Below are positions 17,683-27,693 of a stretch of 64,000 nt of DNA, one piece after another; positions within the stretch are counted from its first letter, which is position 1; every line of letters begins with the position of its first letter. The stretch is from Marvinbryantia formatexigens (GTDB lineage: Bacteria > Bacillota > Clostridia > Oscillospirales > Ruminococcaceae). The stretch covers positions 1-64,000 of the forward strand of contig JAETPU010000013.1 in NCBI GenBank assembly GCA_021771035.1, read 5' to 3'. A program made the translations under genes and the position numbers. Below the pieces are notes generated by a model. The model made no database searches, was not told the origin of the DNA, and worked only from the letters and a program-made list of their open reading frames with translations.

Positions 17683-20600
17683 ATGGAAATTGCCGATTTT
17701 CACATTCACTCCCTGTATTCCCGCGCCACCAGCAAGGAATGCACTCCCGAATATCTGGATCTCTGGGCCCGCAAAAAGGGGATTACCCTGGTTGGCACCG
17801 GGGATTTCACCCATCCCGCCTGGCGGGATACGCTCGATGAAACGCTTGTCCCCGCACCCGAGGAGGGGCTTTATCTGCTGCGGGATGCTTCCCGCCTTCC
17901 CGCGGCTGTCGCCGGAGCCGCACAGGCCCCGCGTTTTGTCATTACCGGGGAAATCAGCTCCATCTATAAGAAAAACGGGAAAGTCCGCAAGGTTCACAAC
18001 CTGATTCTGCTGCCCAGCCTGCAGGCGGCCCAGGCGCTCTCCAAACGCCTGGAACTCATCGGGAATCTCCATTCGGACGGCCGTCCCATCCTGGGGCTGG
18101 ACAGCCGGGATCTATTGGAGATTACGCTGGAATCCTGCGCGGAGGCCATTTTCATCCCCGCCCATATCTGGACGCCCCACTTCTCCCTGTTCGGTGCCTT
18201 CTCCGGCTTTGATACCATAGAGGACTGCTTCGGGGATCTCACCCCATATATCCATGCGGTAGAAACCGGCCTTTCCTCCGATCCATCCATGAACTGGCGG
18301 CTCAGCGCCCTGGACCGTTTTGCCCTTGTCTCTAATTCCGACGCCCACTCCCCCTCCAAATTGGGCCGGGAAGCCAATCTGCTCAGCTGCGCCCTGTCCT
18401 ATCCCAACCTAAAAAAGGCCCTGCACGGCCGTGGTGCGCCGGGCCTTCAGGGGACCATTGAGTTCTTCCCCGAGGAGGGCAAATACCACTATGACGGGCA
18501 CCGCAAATGTTCCCAGTGCCTCACCCCGGCACAGACTGCCGAACACGGCGGGCGCTGCCCGGTCTGCGGGGGAAAAATCACCGTAGGCGTGCTCAACCGG
18601 GTGGAACAGCTGGCGGATCGTCCCGATGGCTTCCGGCCCGAGAACGCCCCCTGCTTCGAGAGTTTGATTCCCTTGGCGGAAATTATTGCCGCCTCCACCG
18701 GCTACACCCCCGCCAGCGCCAAGGTGCAGTCCCAGTACGAATCCATGCTGGCAGCCTTGGGGCCGGAATTCTATATCCTGCGGGAATGCCCGTCCCGGGA
18801 TATTGAGCGCCTGGCGGGCCCCAGTATCGCCAGGGGAATCGAGCGTATGCGCGCCGGGGAAGTCTCCTTGTCCCCGGGCTATGACGGAGAATACGGCAAG
18901 GTGACGCTGTTCACCCAATCGGAACTGGACGCTTTCTCCGGGCAAACCAGCCTGTTTGGCCCGGATGCGTTGGTTCCCAAGCGCTCCTCCCGCGGCGCAA
19001 AAGCTCCGAGCACCGCTCAAAAGCCGGCTCACCCTCAAGAGCCCAGGCAGGCCGCGTCTCTTAACGGGCAGCAGCTGAAAGCGGTATCCAGCCAGGCACC
19101 CGCCGTAGCGGTTATCGCCGGGCCGGGAACCGGAAAAACAAAAACGCTCGTTGCAAAAATCCAGGCCCTGCTGCAGGAAAAAAAGGCGGCATCCTCCCAG
19201 ATTACCGCCATTACCTTCACAAATAAGGCCGCCCGTGAGATGCGCACCCGCCTCGAGGATTCGCTGGGTAAGGCAAAGCTGCGCAATTTGACAGTCTGCA
19301 CCTTTCACGCTATCTGCCTGAAGCTGTTGGAGCAGGCGCGGGGTGAGCCGGTCCGCCTTCTGGACGAATCAGAAGCGCAGCTGATGGCCAGGGAGGTTCT
19401 CGGACGTTTCTCCCTGTCCTGCACTGCCCGCAGTTTCCTGCAGGAGGTTTCCCGCAGGAAAAACGGGCTGGCTCCTCAAAATCCCCAATGGGAGGCCGCC
19501 GCTGGGGCCTTTGAGCAGGAAAAAGCCGCCGCCGGGGTTTTGGACTTTGACGATCTGCTGTGCGAAGCCCTCAGGCTGTTCAATTCCCCTGAAGCAGCGC
19601 CGCTCCCCTGTTTCCGGTACCTGTTGGTGGACGAGTTCCAGGACGTCAACCGCATCCAGTACCAGTTAATCCGCGCCTTCAGCCGCGGGGGAAAGGGCCT
19701 CTTCGTCATCGGGGACCCGGATCAATCCATCTATGGGTTCCGGGGCTCCTGGTCCGGGTGCTTCGACGCCTTTTTGCAGGATTATCCCGACTGTGAAGTC
19801 ATTCATTTGAAGGAAAATTACCGCAGTACCCCGCAAATTCTGGGCTGTGCTCTGCCCGTCATCGAGGAAAATCCCGGTGGGCCCCGGCTTCTCAGCGCCG
19901 TACGGCCCGATCACAAAAAGGTACGGCTCGTCCATACTGACAGTGAATTTTCCGAGGCGCTGTTTATAGCCAAGGAGATAAACCGCCTGGTGGGCGGCAT
20001 CGATATGCTGGACGCCCAATCCGTCACCGCGGACAGGGGCGCTCCCCGGGGCTTTTCCGATATCGCCGTTTTGGTGCGGACCCACCGGCAAATCCAGCTG
20101 CTGGAAAAATGCCTGGGCATTGAGGGGATCCCCTATCTGGTCGCCGGACGGGAGGACTTTTTAAGCGACGTCCAGGTGAGAGGGGTTCTGGCCCTGTTCC
20201 AATTCCTACTCAACGCTCAGGATAACTTTTCCCTGCAGCTGGGCCTTGCCGGGTGCTTTCATCTAAACCAGAGACAGGCACAGGCAGCGGCCGGGCTCAT
20301 GCTTTCGCCGCATCCCCAATCTCGGGAAATCCTCGGGGAACTGCGGGAATTTTCCGCAGTATGTGAAGAATTAAAAGAACTTCTCCCCCGTCAAAAGCCC
20401 GTTAAGCTCCTTCAAACTGCCATGGAACGGTGCTCCCTGTCCATGACGCCGGCTTTGGAACATCTTCTGAACACTGCCGTGTGCTTTACCAGTATGCAGG
20501 AGCTTCTCAACTGCCTTTCCCTGGGCCAGGAGAGCGATATCCCCCGCAGCGACTCCCGGCACTATCAGGCAGACGCCGTCACCCTGACAACCCTGCATGG

Positions 20601-20871
20601 GGCAAAGGGCCTTCAGTATCCTGTGGTATTTTTGTGCGGTGTAAGCCAGGGGGTTCTTCCCCTGTCCCGCCCCGGGCTTCTCAGCGATGTCTCCGAGGAG
20701 CGCCGGCTGTTCTATGTGGGAATGACGCGGGCCATGGAGGAGCTGATTCTGATCTCTCCCGGGACGCCCTCGCCCTTCCTGGAGCCCATCCCCGCCGTAC
20801 TGCTCCAGGTGCTGCGCGCACAGGAAAACCGGCCCCTCTCATCGGGCAGGCAGCTCAGCCTCTTCGATTGA
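17683..20871 (+). CDS. PHP-domain and UvrD-type helicase fusion
   Basis: 1062 residues. The N-terminal ~250 form a PHP phosphoesterase domain with metal-ligand motifs (ADFHIHSLYSRA, GTGDFTHP, FIPAHIWTPHFS, SNSDAHSP). A zinc ribbon follows with two CxxC pairs (KCSQC and RCPVC). From about residue 460 comes a superfamily 1A helicase: Walker A AGPGTGKTKT, TFTNKAAREM, DEAD-box-like VDEFQDVN, GDPDQSIYGFRGS, TLHGAKGLQYPVVFL and VGMTRAMEEL. The N-terminal part alone exists as a free-standing family of endonuclease-like proteins, and the fusion occurs in Firmicutes. A role in DNA repair is likely but untested. The start has ggaagga upstream. Position after mutY fits a repair unit. Confidence 0.92.
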   Translation: MEIADFHIHSLYSRATSKECTPEYLDLWARKKGITLVGTGDFTHPAWRDTLDETLVPAPEEGLYLLRDASRLPAAVAGAAQAPRFVITGEISSIYKKNGKVRKVHNLILLPSLQAAQALSKRLELIGNLHSDGRPILGLDSRDLLEITLESCAEAIFIPAHIWTPHFSLFGAFSGFDTIEDCFGDLTPYIHAVETGLSSDPSMNWRLSALDRFALVSNSDAHSPSKLGREANLLSCALSYPNLKKALHGRGAPGLQGTIEFFPEEGKYHYDGHRKCSQCLTPAQTAEHGGRCPVCGGKITVGVLNRVEQLADRPDGFRPENAPCFESLIPLAEIIAASTGYTPASAKVQSQYESMLAALGPEFYILRECPSRDIERLAGPSIARGIERMRAGEVSLSPGYDGEYGKVTLFTQSELDAFSGQTSLFGPDALVPKRSSRGAKAPSTAQKPAHPQEPRQAASLNGQQLKAVSSQAPAVAVIAGPGTGKTKTLVAKIQALLQEKKAASSQITAITFTNKAAREMRTRLEDSLGKAKLRNLTVCTFHAICLKLLEQARGEPVRLLDESEAQLMAREVLGRFSLSCTARSFLQEVSRRKNGLAPQNPQWEAAAGAFEQEKAAAGVLDFDDLLCEALRLFNSPEAAPLPCFRYLLVDEFQDVNRIQYQLIRAFSRGGKGLFVIGDPDQSIYGFRGSWSGCFDAFLQDYPDCEVIHLKENYRSTPQILGCALPVIEENPGGPRLLSAVRPDHKKVRLVHTDSEFSEALFIAKEINRLVGGIDMLDAQSVTADRGAPRGFSDIAVLVRTHRQIQLLEKCLGIEGIPYLVAGREDFLSDVQVRGVLALFQFLLNAQDNFSLQLGLAGCFHLNQRQAQAAAGLMLSPHPQSREILGELREFSAVCEELKELLPRQKPVKLLQTAMERCSLSMTPALEHLLNTAVCFTSMQELLNCLSLGQESDIPRSDSRHYQADAVTLTTLHGAKGLQYPVVFLCGVSQGVLPLSRPGLLSDVSEERRLFYVGMTRAMEELILISPGTPSPFLEPIPAVLLQVLRAQENRPLSSGRQLSLFD

Positions 20872-21428
20872 CAAGCGCCGCGGCCACGGCTCTATCCCGG
20901 ATTTCGGCACTGTACCGCACCTCTGCGGTTTCACAGGCCGGCTGCCACGGTACACGCCGGGTTCCCCAGGGTACAGTTCAGTTCCTTTCGCACCGCCTGG
21001 TTCCGGCGTCCGTGCGCAAAACTGTAATTCTGCATACTGATGAAGCCAAAATTTCAGGGCGTCGTCGCTTTCCAGCGATGACGCCCTGATTTTGCAGCAG
21101 CCTATTTGATTGATTTAAGCTTTTGCTCGGCAATGAAAAAACAATCCCGCACAATTGGATACGTTAATCGGTCCGGCAAGGAGTCAAACAAACCTATTTT
21201 CCCCATCTCACTATACTCCGGCAGAGCGCCCAGCGAGTGAACCTCCGTAATTCCTGCGGCTGGAGTATACCGCAACCAACCCTCTCTAAAAATGGCAAAG
21301 CGGCACCGCGCTTTTGCGGATGCCGCTTTTAAACTATCTATCGGAGGAAGGCTCCTGCGCATCCTGGATGCTGAATCCCTGCCTGTCTCACCGCGCCGCC
21401 GCGTTCCCCTCTGGGGCAAGGCTTCCCT
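20872..21428. other. Gap with a hairpin and an unassigned frame
   Basis: Between two convergent genes. At 21046–21097 there is a long inverted repeat, cagggcgtc…gacgccctg, flanked by A-rich and T-rich bases, so it could terminate both strands. On the minus strand, 21102–21419 is open for 105 codons. Its last ~65 codons look protein-like (GALPEYSEMGKIGLFDSLPD), but I recognise no family and the first part is Arg-rich and implausible. It may be the remnant of a gene. Confidence 0.4.
21046..21097. terminator. Bidirectional terminator-like hairpin
   Basis: Inverted repeat with arms cagggcgtc and gacgccctg around a further tcgc/gcga pairing; A-rich on the left and T-rich on the right. It lies 175 bases after the helicase fusion gene. 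Confidence 0.7.
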
Positions 21429-22088
21429 CTATTTTTCATTCTTCTTGCTGCCAAGGCGGCTCTCCGTACCGTCCAGCAGGCGGCGGATGTTCCCCCGGTG
21501 CATATAGAACACAATAATGGACATCAAAAGCGCGAAAATCGTCCCGCCCAGCGCCGGACGCCCCTGAAAGAGCAGTACAGCCATGGTCACCAGCGGGTAT
21601 AATACCGCGCAGGCAATGGAACCCAGGGATACAAACCGGGAAACCGCCACCACCAGCACAAACACCACAAACAGGACCAACAGCACCCAGGGGTTGATGA
21701 CTAAAATGACGGCAGCGGACACCAAAACACCCTTGCCGCCCTTAAACCCAAAATACACCGGGAACAGATGGCCCAGCAGGGCAAACATTCCCGCAATGTA
21801 GGCGCCGTCCATATAGGTGATGGAAAACCAGGAGAAGATCAGCCGCGCCAGCAGCACCGCAATAATCCCCTTGGACAAATCCCCCACAATGGTCAGCACA
21901 GCCGGAATTTTCCCCTGGGTGCGCAGAACGTTGGTCATGCCTGCGTTTCCGCTGCCCAGCGCACGGATATCCTGGGAGCTCCAGAGTTTTGTGATGATAA
22001 TGGCTGAGTTAATGCTTCCCAGCAGGTATCCTATCAGTCCCACCAGGATTGACCCCAGCACCGCGGTTAAAATTGGAACGATTTCCAT
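21429..22088 (-). CDS. plsY: Glycerol-3-phosphate acyltransferase PlsY
   Basis: Integral membrane enzyme transferring an acyl group from acyl phosphate to glycerol 3-phosphate, the first step of phosphatidic acid synthesis. 219 residues with about five to six hydrophobic spans. The conserved loops are present: GSINSAIIITKL near the N-terminus, RALGSGNAGMTNVLRTQG, GHLFPVYFGFKGGKGV and HRGNIRRLLDGTE. The C-terminus is charged (GSKKNEK). The start has ggaggg upstream. In many Clostridia plsY lies beside der; here der is 6 kb away on the same strand. Confidence 0.96.
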   Translation of the reverse strand: MEIVPILTAVLGSILVGLIGYLLGSINSAIIITKLWSSQDIRALGSGNAGMTNVLRTQGKIPAVLTIVGDLSKGIIAVLLARLIFSWFSITYMDGAYIAGMFALLGHLFPVYFGFKGGKGVLVSAAVILVINPWVLLVLFVVFVLVVAVSRFVSLGSIACAVLYPLVTMAVLLFQGRPALGGTIFALLMSIIVFYMHRGNIRRLLDGTESRLGSKKNEK

Positions 22089-22359
22089 TGGCAGTTTCCC
22101 TCCAAAATTTATTGATTCTTCCCTCTTTGGGCAAAGCTAATGCACAAGACAAAAACTTTCCGGCCTTAAACGGCAGGCCCAGCCAGGCACACACTTTATA
22201 TCTGGCGGCAGGGCTGTAGGCAGGCAGCCGATTCCAGCTGCCACCCCGCCTTGGCTGCCTTCAAAACAACCCTGCTCTCACCATTTTATCCCCGGGCACA
22301 CTCTCTTTCTCTCGGGTGCCGGGCGATAAGGCCCCATGCTTCTGCCGCCATACCGACGC

Positions 22360-23676
22360 TCAGTCGCAGCCATCTCCCCGGTGCGCCCTGTCCAGCTCCC
22401 AAAGATGGGGATCCCGCCGGAAAACGAGGCATACCGCCACTCCCAGCACAGCTAAGACAAAAAACAGCGCAGCCGCCCCGGAGCCTTTCCCGGCGCCAAA
22501 GAGCATCACCAAAGGGCCAGTATCCCCCTGCCGCGCCATCAGCGGCTCAAAGACTGAGTCCACCAGCACGCCTCCCAGAAGATATCCCAGGGGAATGGTG
22601 AAAAACTGCAGCGTATTGCGCGCGGCATACACGCGCCCCTGCATCTCAACCGGGATATGGCTGCGCATCAGCACATCCATATTGGCCCCCATAGCCGGGA
22701 TAAACAGCCAGCCCAGCACGGCGCCGACGCACCACACCGGCACGCTCCTGCCCAAAGCCAATAGCAAATTTTCCGTGGACATGGAGATCAGCAGCGAATT
22801 GCAGATAACCCTCATCCGGCTTTTCGGCGCCGGCAGCATAGTCACCAATAGGCTCCCCGCCAAATTCGCCAGCCCTGTCACTGTGTTTACCCATCCCAGA
22901 GCCTCCTGGGAACCGTTGGCACGGGACAACAGCATGGCGGGGAGCGCGGCGTTATACATAGATGCAATCAGATTGATTGCCGCTAAAAACAGGATAAGAT
23001 CCAAGATCCCCCGGTTTTGGTACAGATACCGCAGCCCCTGTCCAGCAGAGCGTAAGACAGATTCCTGAGCACCCTCCCGGGAAGCCGGCGCGGGGATGCG
23101 AATGAAAAACGCCAACGCTGTAAAGGCCACGGCAAACGTAGCCAAATCAAACAGGATGACCGCATCCATACCGGCAAAGGAATAGATTGCCGTGGCAATC
23201 ACCGGGGTTAAAACTGTCACCAGGGAATTGGACAGGTTGCGCAGCCCGCTGACCCGGTGGTACTGTTCCTTTGGCGTTAGAAGGCTGATGGTCACGTCGG
23301 AGGCGGGCTGCTGTACCGTATTCATCAGCCCATTCAGGGCATTGAGCAGATATAAATGCCAAAGCTCCAGGCTCCCAAGCTTCAGCAGCAGCAATACCAC
23401 CAGCGTGGTAACTGCCGCCGCACTGTCGCATACCAGCATGGTGGCCTTCTTATTCCACCTGTCGCTGAGCGCTCCCGCAAAAATACTCATCACCACATAG
23501 GGCGCGTAGGAACAGATGGACAGCAGCGCTGTGCGAAGAGCGGAACCCTGCTGCTGGTAGGACCAAATTACCAGCGCAAAGCTGGTCATCGCGCTGCCGA
23601 GAGCAGAAAATGACTGCGTGGACCACAAAAGCAAAAAGTCCCTCAGTCCACGAAACGAATTTTTATGGTGGTTCAT
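22360..23676 (-). CDS. MFS exporter, macrolide-efflux-like
   Basis: About 438 residues with twelve predicted hydrophobic spans. It begins with FRGLRDFLLLWSTQSFSALG, the N-terminal pattern of MefA/MdtB-like major facilitator exporters, followed by the A-like motif AGALSDRWNKKATML and a central charged loop near PAPASREGAQESV. The related subgroup exports drugs or metabolites by proton antiport; the substrate here is unknown. I chose the ATG at 23676 because ctcct (AGGAG on the coding strand) lies 9 bases upstream. An upstream ATG at 23718 would add 14 polar residues. No regulator is adjacent. Confidence 0.87.
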   Translation of the reverse strand: MNHHKNSFRGLRDFLLLWSTQSFSALGSAMTSFALVIWSYQQQGSALRTALLSICSYAPYVVMSIFAGALSDRWNKKATMLVCDSAAAVTTLVVLLLLKLGSLELWHLYLLNALNGLMNTVQQPASDVTISLLTPKEQYHRVSGLRNLSNSLVTVLTPVIATAIYSFAGMDAVILFDLATFAVAFTALAFFIRIPAPASREGAQESVLRSAGQGLRYLYQNRGILDLILFLAAINLIASMYNAALPAMLLSRANGSQEALGWVNTVTGLANLAGSLLVTMLPAPKSRMRVICNSLLISMSTENLLLALGRSVPVWCVGAVLGWLFIPAMGANMDVLMRSHIPVEMQGRVYAARNTLQFFTIPLGYLLGGVLVDSVFEPLMARQGDTGPLVMLFGAGKGSGAAALFFVLAVLGVAVCLVFRRDPHLWELDRAHRGDGCD

Positions 23677-24192
23677 TTGACTTTGCTCCTTTTTCATGTT
23701 TGGGTTTTTTTCAAACAATCAAACTGCAAAGTCAGATTCCCGGACGAACTAAAAAACGAAATTATCCTCCATACCGCCTCGCCCGAGCCTCAGGCTTTGC
23801 ATGGAGCATCCTCAATACAAAGGTGCATTGTTCCGACCGACCTTTCCTTCCCGCCGCATAGCCATAATACTGCGGGCAAATTTCCAGCCTGTTGACGCTG
23901 GCGCGGATGGACTCCCCCGGAGCCGCCCAAGGCATCCTGCCTGTGCAGACACCGGTTAGATCCGCACACCCCCGCGCCCGGGAACCCGTCCCCTTCGGAG
24001 CGCGGCACACAGCTATTTTTTAGTTTAGTGCATCTTGCGCCGGATGTCAAATTCCCGATGCAAATCGGTGCGTTCCAGAGGGCCCCGACGTATCTATCCG
24101 CCTTAAAATCTGTATTTCCAGGCCCGGGTACACTACATTTTGACGTTCTTTTCCCCGCTTCCAGCCTGGCGGGCCCTCGTTTCCCCACATTT

Positions 24193-25272
24193 TCAGCCAA
24201 GCGGTTCCGGTTCGTCCTCCAAAAGGCTGGTGGAACACGCTGCAAACAAAAGATCCAGCTCATATTCCTCGTCCCGGCGCAGTCTCTCAAACAGGCAATA
24301 CACCCATTTTCCATCCTGGGAAAGCGCCAAATCGGAATATCCCCCCAGCTGCGCCAGCATCAGGCCATCAGACCAGGTTGCGCCTGAATCCCCGGAGCGT
24401 TTGAGCCGCAGATGAATCCGGTTCGGTTTCAAGGTTACGTCCCCGTTATCGCAGTTGCAGCTGTAAATCCGGAATCCAAACGGGGTCTCGCCGCTTGTCA
24501 GAGACCCGAAACACACCGGATCCCGCAGCTGGCCGCACAATTTCACGCCTTCAAAGTCAACGCCGTCGCTGCTGCGGCACAGCGCGCGCAGATGCTGGGA
24601 ACCCTCATGGCGGATACTGTACAGCACTCCCTCCCCATTGGGCAGCAGCGCCGCCGAGGTCTCATTGGGATCCCGCAGCTTTGCCCCAGTGGGAAACGGC
24701 GGGCTCACCTTCCAGGAGGTACCTGCATCGTCGCTGTAAAAAACCGCGCATACAGAGGGATGGTGCTCCCGTGTTCTCCCATCTTGCCGAACCCTGCCGT
24801 TGGCAAACCACACCGGTACCGCCAGGCGCCCGGACACACAAACCCCGTGCCCCGGCCCAAAAGCCGCCACATTCCAGGGAAATTCCCTGCGAAACTCCGC
24901 CATATCACAGGTGATTTCCCTGGGTTCGCTGAAGGTTACGCCGTCATCCAGGCTCACTTGGTGAAATCCCCGCTCATAGTCCAGGTTCCATAAAAAATGC
25001 AGCACGGTTCCCTGCACAATGAATACAGGGTTATGGGCGGTATGCCCCCGGCCCGAGGAAGCTAAAATCCTACGCCCCGAAAAGGTCTTTCCACCGTCCG
25101 TGCTGCGCCGCAGTAAAATATCAATCTGGGCCCAGTCATCCTTAGAGCGCCGGGCTTCATAATAACACAGAATTGTCCCCGCGGCAGTCACCGCCATACC
25201 GGGAATCCGGCACATGGCATATCCCCCCGCGCCCGATTCCTCCAAAAGAAGTTCCCGCAATGTATCGTCCAT
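24193..25272 (-). CDS. Sialidase-like BNR-repeat protein
   Basis: 359 residues with a six-bladed propeller pattern. The N-terminal Arg-Ile-Pro motif of sialidases is present (YAMCRIPGMAV). Asp-box repeats are RSTDGGKTF, YSDDAGTSW and RSGDSGATW, followed by a C-terminal GGYSDLALSQDGKWVYCLFE with the usual catalytic-Tyr region. There is no signal peptide or anchor, so it should act inside the cell on imported glycans, or be a lyase/hydrolase of similar fold. No sialic-acid transport or nan genes are adjacent. Ribosome site aggggagg supports the start. Specificity for sialic acid is plausible but unproven. Confidence 0.8.
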   Translation of the reverse strand: MDDTLRELLLEESGAGGYAMCRIPGMAVTAAGTILCYYEARRSKDDWAQIDILLRRSTDGGKTFSGRRILASSGRGHTAHNPVFIVQGTVLHFLWNLDYERGFHQVSLDDGVTFSEPREITCDMAEFRREFPWNVAAFGPGHGVCVSGRLAVPVWFANGRVRQDGRTREHHPSVCAVFYSDDAGTSWKVSPPFPTGAKLRDPNETSAALLPNGEGVLYSIRHEGSQHLRALCRSSDGVDFEGVKLCGQLRDPVCFGSLTSGETPFGFRIYSCNCDNGDVTLKPNRIHLRLKRSGDSGATWSDGLMLAQLGGYSDLALSQDGKWVYCLFERLRRDEEYELDLLFAACSTSLLEDEPEPLG

Positions 25273-25306
25273 CCTCAGTTTCCTCCCCTAATTTGCCCGT
25301 ACGCCC

Positions 25307-25344
25307 AAAGGGGCGGAGCAGCCGCGGCTGCTCCGCCCCTTACA
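25307..25344 (-). terminator. Hairpin between hpf and the sialidase gene
   Basis: Strong GC stem aaggggcggagcagc/gctgctccgcccctt. On the minus strand it follows hpf and ends in a short T-rich run, so it probably terminates hpf. Confidence 0.75.
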
Positions 25345-25360
25345 GGCATTCTATGCCAAG

Positions 25361-25891
25361 TTATTCCTCTTCATCCGGTTCAATCACCGCATAGGTTCCG
25401 TTTTTACGGCGGTAAACCAGGTTGATTTCATTGTTCAGCGCATTGCGGAACATAAAGAAGGTATGGCCCAGCAGGTTCATCTGCAGGATAGCCTCCTCCA
25501 CGCTCATGGGCTTAACAGGAAAATGCTTGGTTTTGACAACGTCGTATTCTTCCTCCGGTTCTCCTTGGTAGTCCACCGCAGAGAAATCCACAGGGGCGGC
25601 CTTGAACTTTTTTTCCAGCTTCTTTTTATTTTTAACAATCTGACGGGAGAGCGCGTCCGTCACCGCTTCCAGGGAATCCACCCGGTCTGAGGTGGTGGCC
25701 TCGGAACGGAACAGCATCCCACGGGACCGGATGGTAACCTCCACAGTCTCCCGCTCCCGCTCATTGGTCACGGTTACATCGGCAGAGGCATTCTCATCAA
25801 AGAACTTATCAAACTTAGACAGCTTTTTTTCCACCCTCTCGCGGAAAGAATCCTTGACAGATGTTTTTCTTGCCACAATTTTGATAATCAT
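25361..25891 (-). CDS. hpf: Ribosome hibernation promoting factor, long form
   Basis: Binds ribosomes in stationary phase and pairs them into inactive 100S dimers. 176 residues: an N-terminal S30AE domain (IIKIVARKTSVKDSFRERVE and VEVTIRSRGMLFRSEATT) and a C-terminal dimerisation domain (KTKHFPVKPMSVEEAILQMN, FMFRNALNNEINLVYRRKNG). This is the long Firmicutes form. It has a ribosome site (agaaggggttgg) and a near-consensus sigma-A promoter at 25973–26001. It stands alone between a hairpin terminator and the amidohydrolase gene. Confidence 0.97.
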   Translation of the reverse strand: MIIKIVARKTSVKDSFRERVEKKLSKFDKFFDENASADVTVTNERERETVEVTIRSRGMLFRSEATTSDRVDSLEAVTDALSRQIVKNKKKLEKKFKAAPVDFSAVDYQGEPEEEYDVVKTKHFPVKPMSVEEAILQMNLLGHTFFMFRNALNNEINLVYRRKNGTYAVIEPDEEE

Positions 25892-25972
25892 AAATCCAAC
25901 CCCTTCTGCTAGAACTCCTCATCATGAGGGACAAACCGGAGATTATTAAAACCTCCCATAATTTGTACTTTA

Positions 25973-26001
25973 ATTATATCAGATTTATGAAAAAAGTACA
26001 A
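25973..26001 (-). promoter_or_regulatory. Sigma-A-type promoter of hpf
   Basis: On the minus strand, TTGTAC (25996–26001), a 17-base spacer, then TATAAT (25973–25978), about 82 bases ahead of the hpf start. Confidence 0.75.
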
Positions 26002-26043
26002 GCTGTTGGGAACATCTCCGCAAAATTTATCTAATTGTACTCC

Positions 26044-27693
26044 TTATGCCTTTTGGGCCAGGCCGTTGGTGCCGTCCGATTGGGCGCCAGGTGCGCTTAT
26101 ATCCCGCTCATAGACGCACTCCCCATCCTTGATGGTCCTGAGCACCTGGATTTCCCGCAGGCGCTCCGCGGGCACCCGCAGCGGATTTTCGCTCAGGACT
26201 ATGAGATCCGCCAGCTTTCCCGGAGAAATGCTCCCCTTGCTGTCCTCCTCAAAATACTGATAAGCCGCATAGACGGTGACCGCCTTGAGCGCCTCGGATA
26301 CCGGGATACGTTCCTCCTCGCTCAGCTGGATCCCCTGCCGGGTGGTTCTCTGAACCGCGCACCAGATAGTCTCCATCATATCCGGCTCAATTACCGGGGT
26401 ATCCTGGTGGAAAGTAAAGGGGATGCCATGGCGCATGGCGCTGCCGGCGGGGCTGATGCTCCGGGCCCTGTCTCCCAGGTTCTGCAGATGCACATCGCCC
26501 CAGTGATAGGTGTGGGCCACAAAGAACGAGGGGATAATCCCCAGCTCCTTCACCCGCTGCATTTGATCCTTCCGCAGCAGCTGCGCATGGATCATCACCG
26601 GGCGCAGGGGCTTCCAGTCACAGCCGGTTTGCAGACGCAGCGTCTCCATACAGCGCAGCATCTGCTCGCAGGCGGCGTCCCCGTTGCAGTGTACCAGCAT
26701 TTGCTGGCGCTGTTCCAGTACCTGGCGGAAAAACCCCTGTACCTGTTCGTCCGTATAGACAGGATAACCGCAGTAGCCGTCCTCACTGCCCTGGTAAGGC
26801 TGTGTGAGCCAGGCGGTTTTTCCCTGGGGCGAGCCGTCTAAAAACAGCTTGTATCCCCCCAGTCGGAATTGGTCCTGGTATTCCTCCAGTTCCTCGTGCT
26901 GCCGCAGCAACTCCCCGCTCCCCTTGAGATCGATATAGCCCACCACATCGGCCTTTAAAAGCCCCTGGCGCGCCAGCTTTTGCAGCAGCTCAAAATCCGC
27001 GGCGCCCAGCTTGCCGTCCTGAATGGTGGTGATGCCGTGCTCCAGGTAGCTCTGCTGAGCCCGCATAAAACCGTTGGCAATCTGCCCAAAGGAGGGCGGT
27101 GCCACCTTTCGGGAATACTCCATAAAGGCGTTTTCCTCCAGGTAGCCGCTGGGCTGGGAATCCGCCTGCCTGCCGATGACGCCGCCCTCGGGATCCGGCG
27201 TTTGGGCGGTAATACCCCATAGGCGCAGCCCGGCGGAATTCACCACCCCCATATGGCCGGAGGCATGGGTGATTAAGATGGGAACCTCCTGTGACACCTC
27301 ATCCAGCAGTTCTCTTGTGGGATGCCGCTGTTCCTTCAGGGAATTGTGATCATACCCAAAGCCCATGAGCCACTCCCCGGGCGCAGCCGGGTGCTCCCAC
27401 AGTGCCTTTGCCAGACGGGCGGCAATCTCCTCAAAATCCTGTGTACCCTGCAGATTGGTCAGGCGCATAGTGGAGGCAAGAGCCGTCACATGGCTGTGGG
27501 GATCCAGGAACGCAGGCATCAGGGTGCGATGCTGTAAATCAATCTTGACGGCCGTCTCGTCCGCCAGCCGGAGCACCTCATCCATCGTCCCCACATGGCG
27601 GATAATTCCGTCCTCGGTCAATACCGCCTGGGCATTTGGGCTCAGGTCGTCCATCGTGAGAATATCTCCGTTAAAGTAGAGGGTCTGTCTCAT
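26044..27693 (-). CDS. YtcJ-like metal-dependent amidohydrolase
   Basis: 549 residues of the amidohydrolase superfamily, YtcJ/exoenzyme-regulator-like group. The N-terminal beta-sandwich (TLYFNGDILTMDDL) leads into the barrel with metal ligands HSHVTAL (HxH), then THASGHMGVVNSAGL, HCNGDAACEQMLRC and the Asp region FHQDTPVIEPD. It ends with the family segment ISPGKLADLIVLSENPL. Such enzymes hydrolyse N-acyl or amide bonds; the substrate is unknown. The ATG at 27693 has aaagggg upstream. The frame is open to 27750 without family similarity. Confidence 0.88.
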   Translation of the reverse strand: MRQTLYFNGDILTMDDLSPNAQAVLTEDGIIRHVGTMDEVLRLADETAVKIDLQHRTLMPAFLDPHSHVTALASTMRLTNLQGTQDFEEIAARLAKALWEHPAAPGEWLMGFGYDHNSLKEQRHPTRELLDEVSQEVPILITHASGHMGVVNSAGLRLWGITAQTPDPEGGVIGRQADSQPSGYLEENAFMEYSRKVAPPSFGQIANGFMRAQQSYLEHGITTIQDGKLGAADFELLQKLARQGLLKADVVGYIDLKGSGELLRQHEELEEYQDQFRLGGYKLFLDGSPQGKTAWLTQPYQGSEDGYCGYPVYTDEQVQGFFRQVLEQRQQMLVHCNGDAACEQMLRCMETLRLQTGCDWKPLRPVMIHAQLLRKDQMQRVKELGIIPSFFVAHTYHWGDVHLQNLGDRARSISPAGSAMRHGIPFTFHQDTPVIEPDMMETIWCAVQRTTRQGIQLSEEERIPVSEALKAVTVYAAYQYFEEDSKGSISPGKLADLIVLSENPLRVPAERLREIQVLRTIKDGECVYERDISAPGAQSDGTNGLAQKA

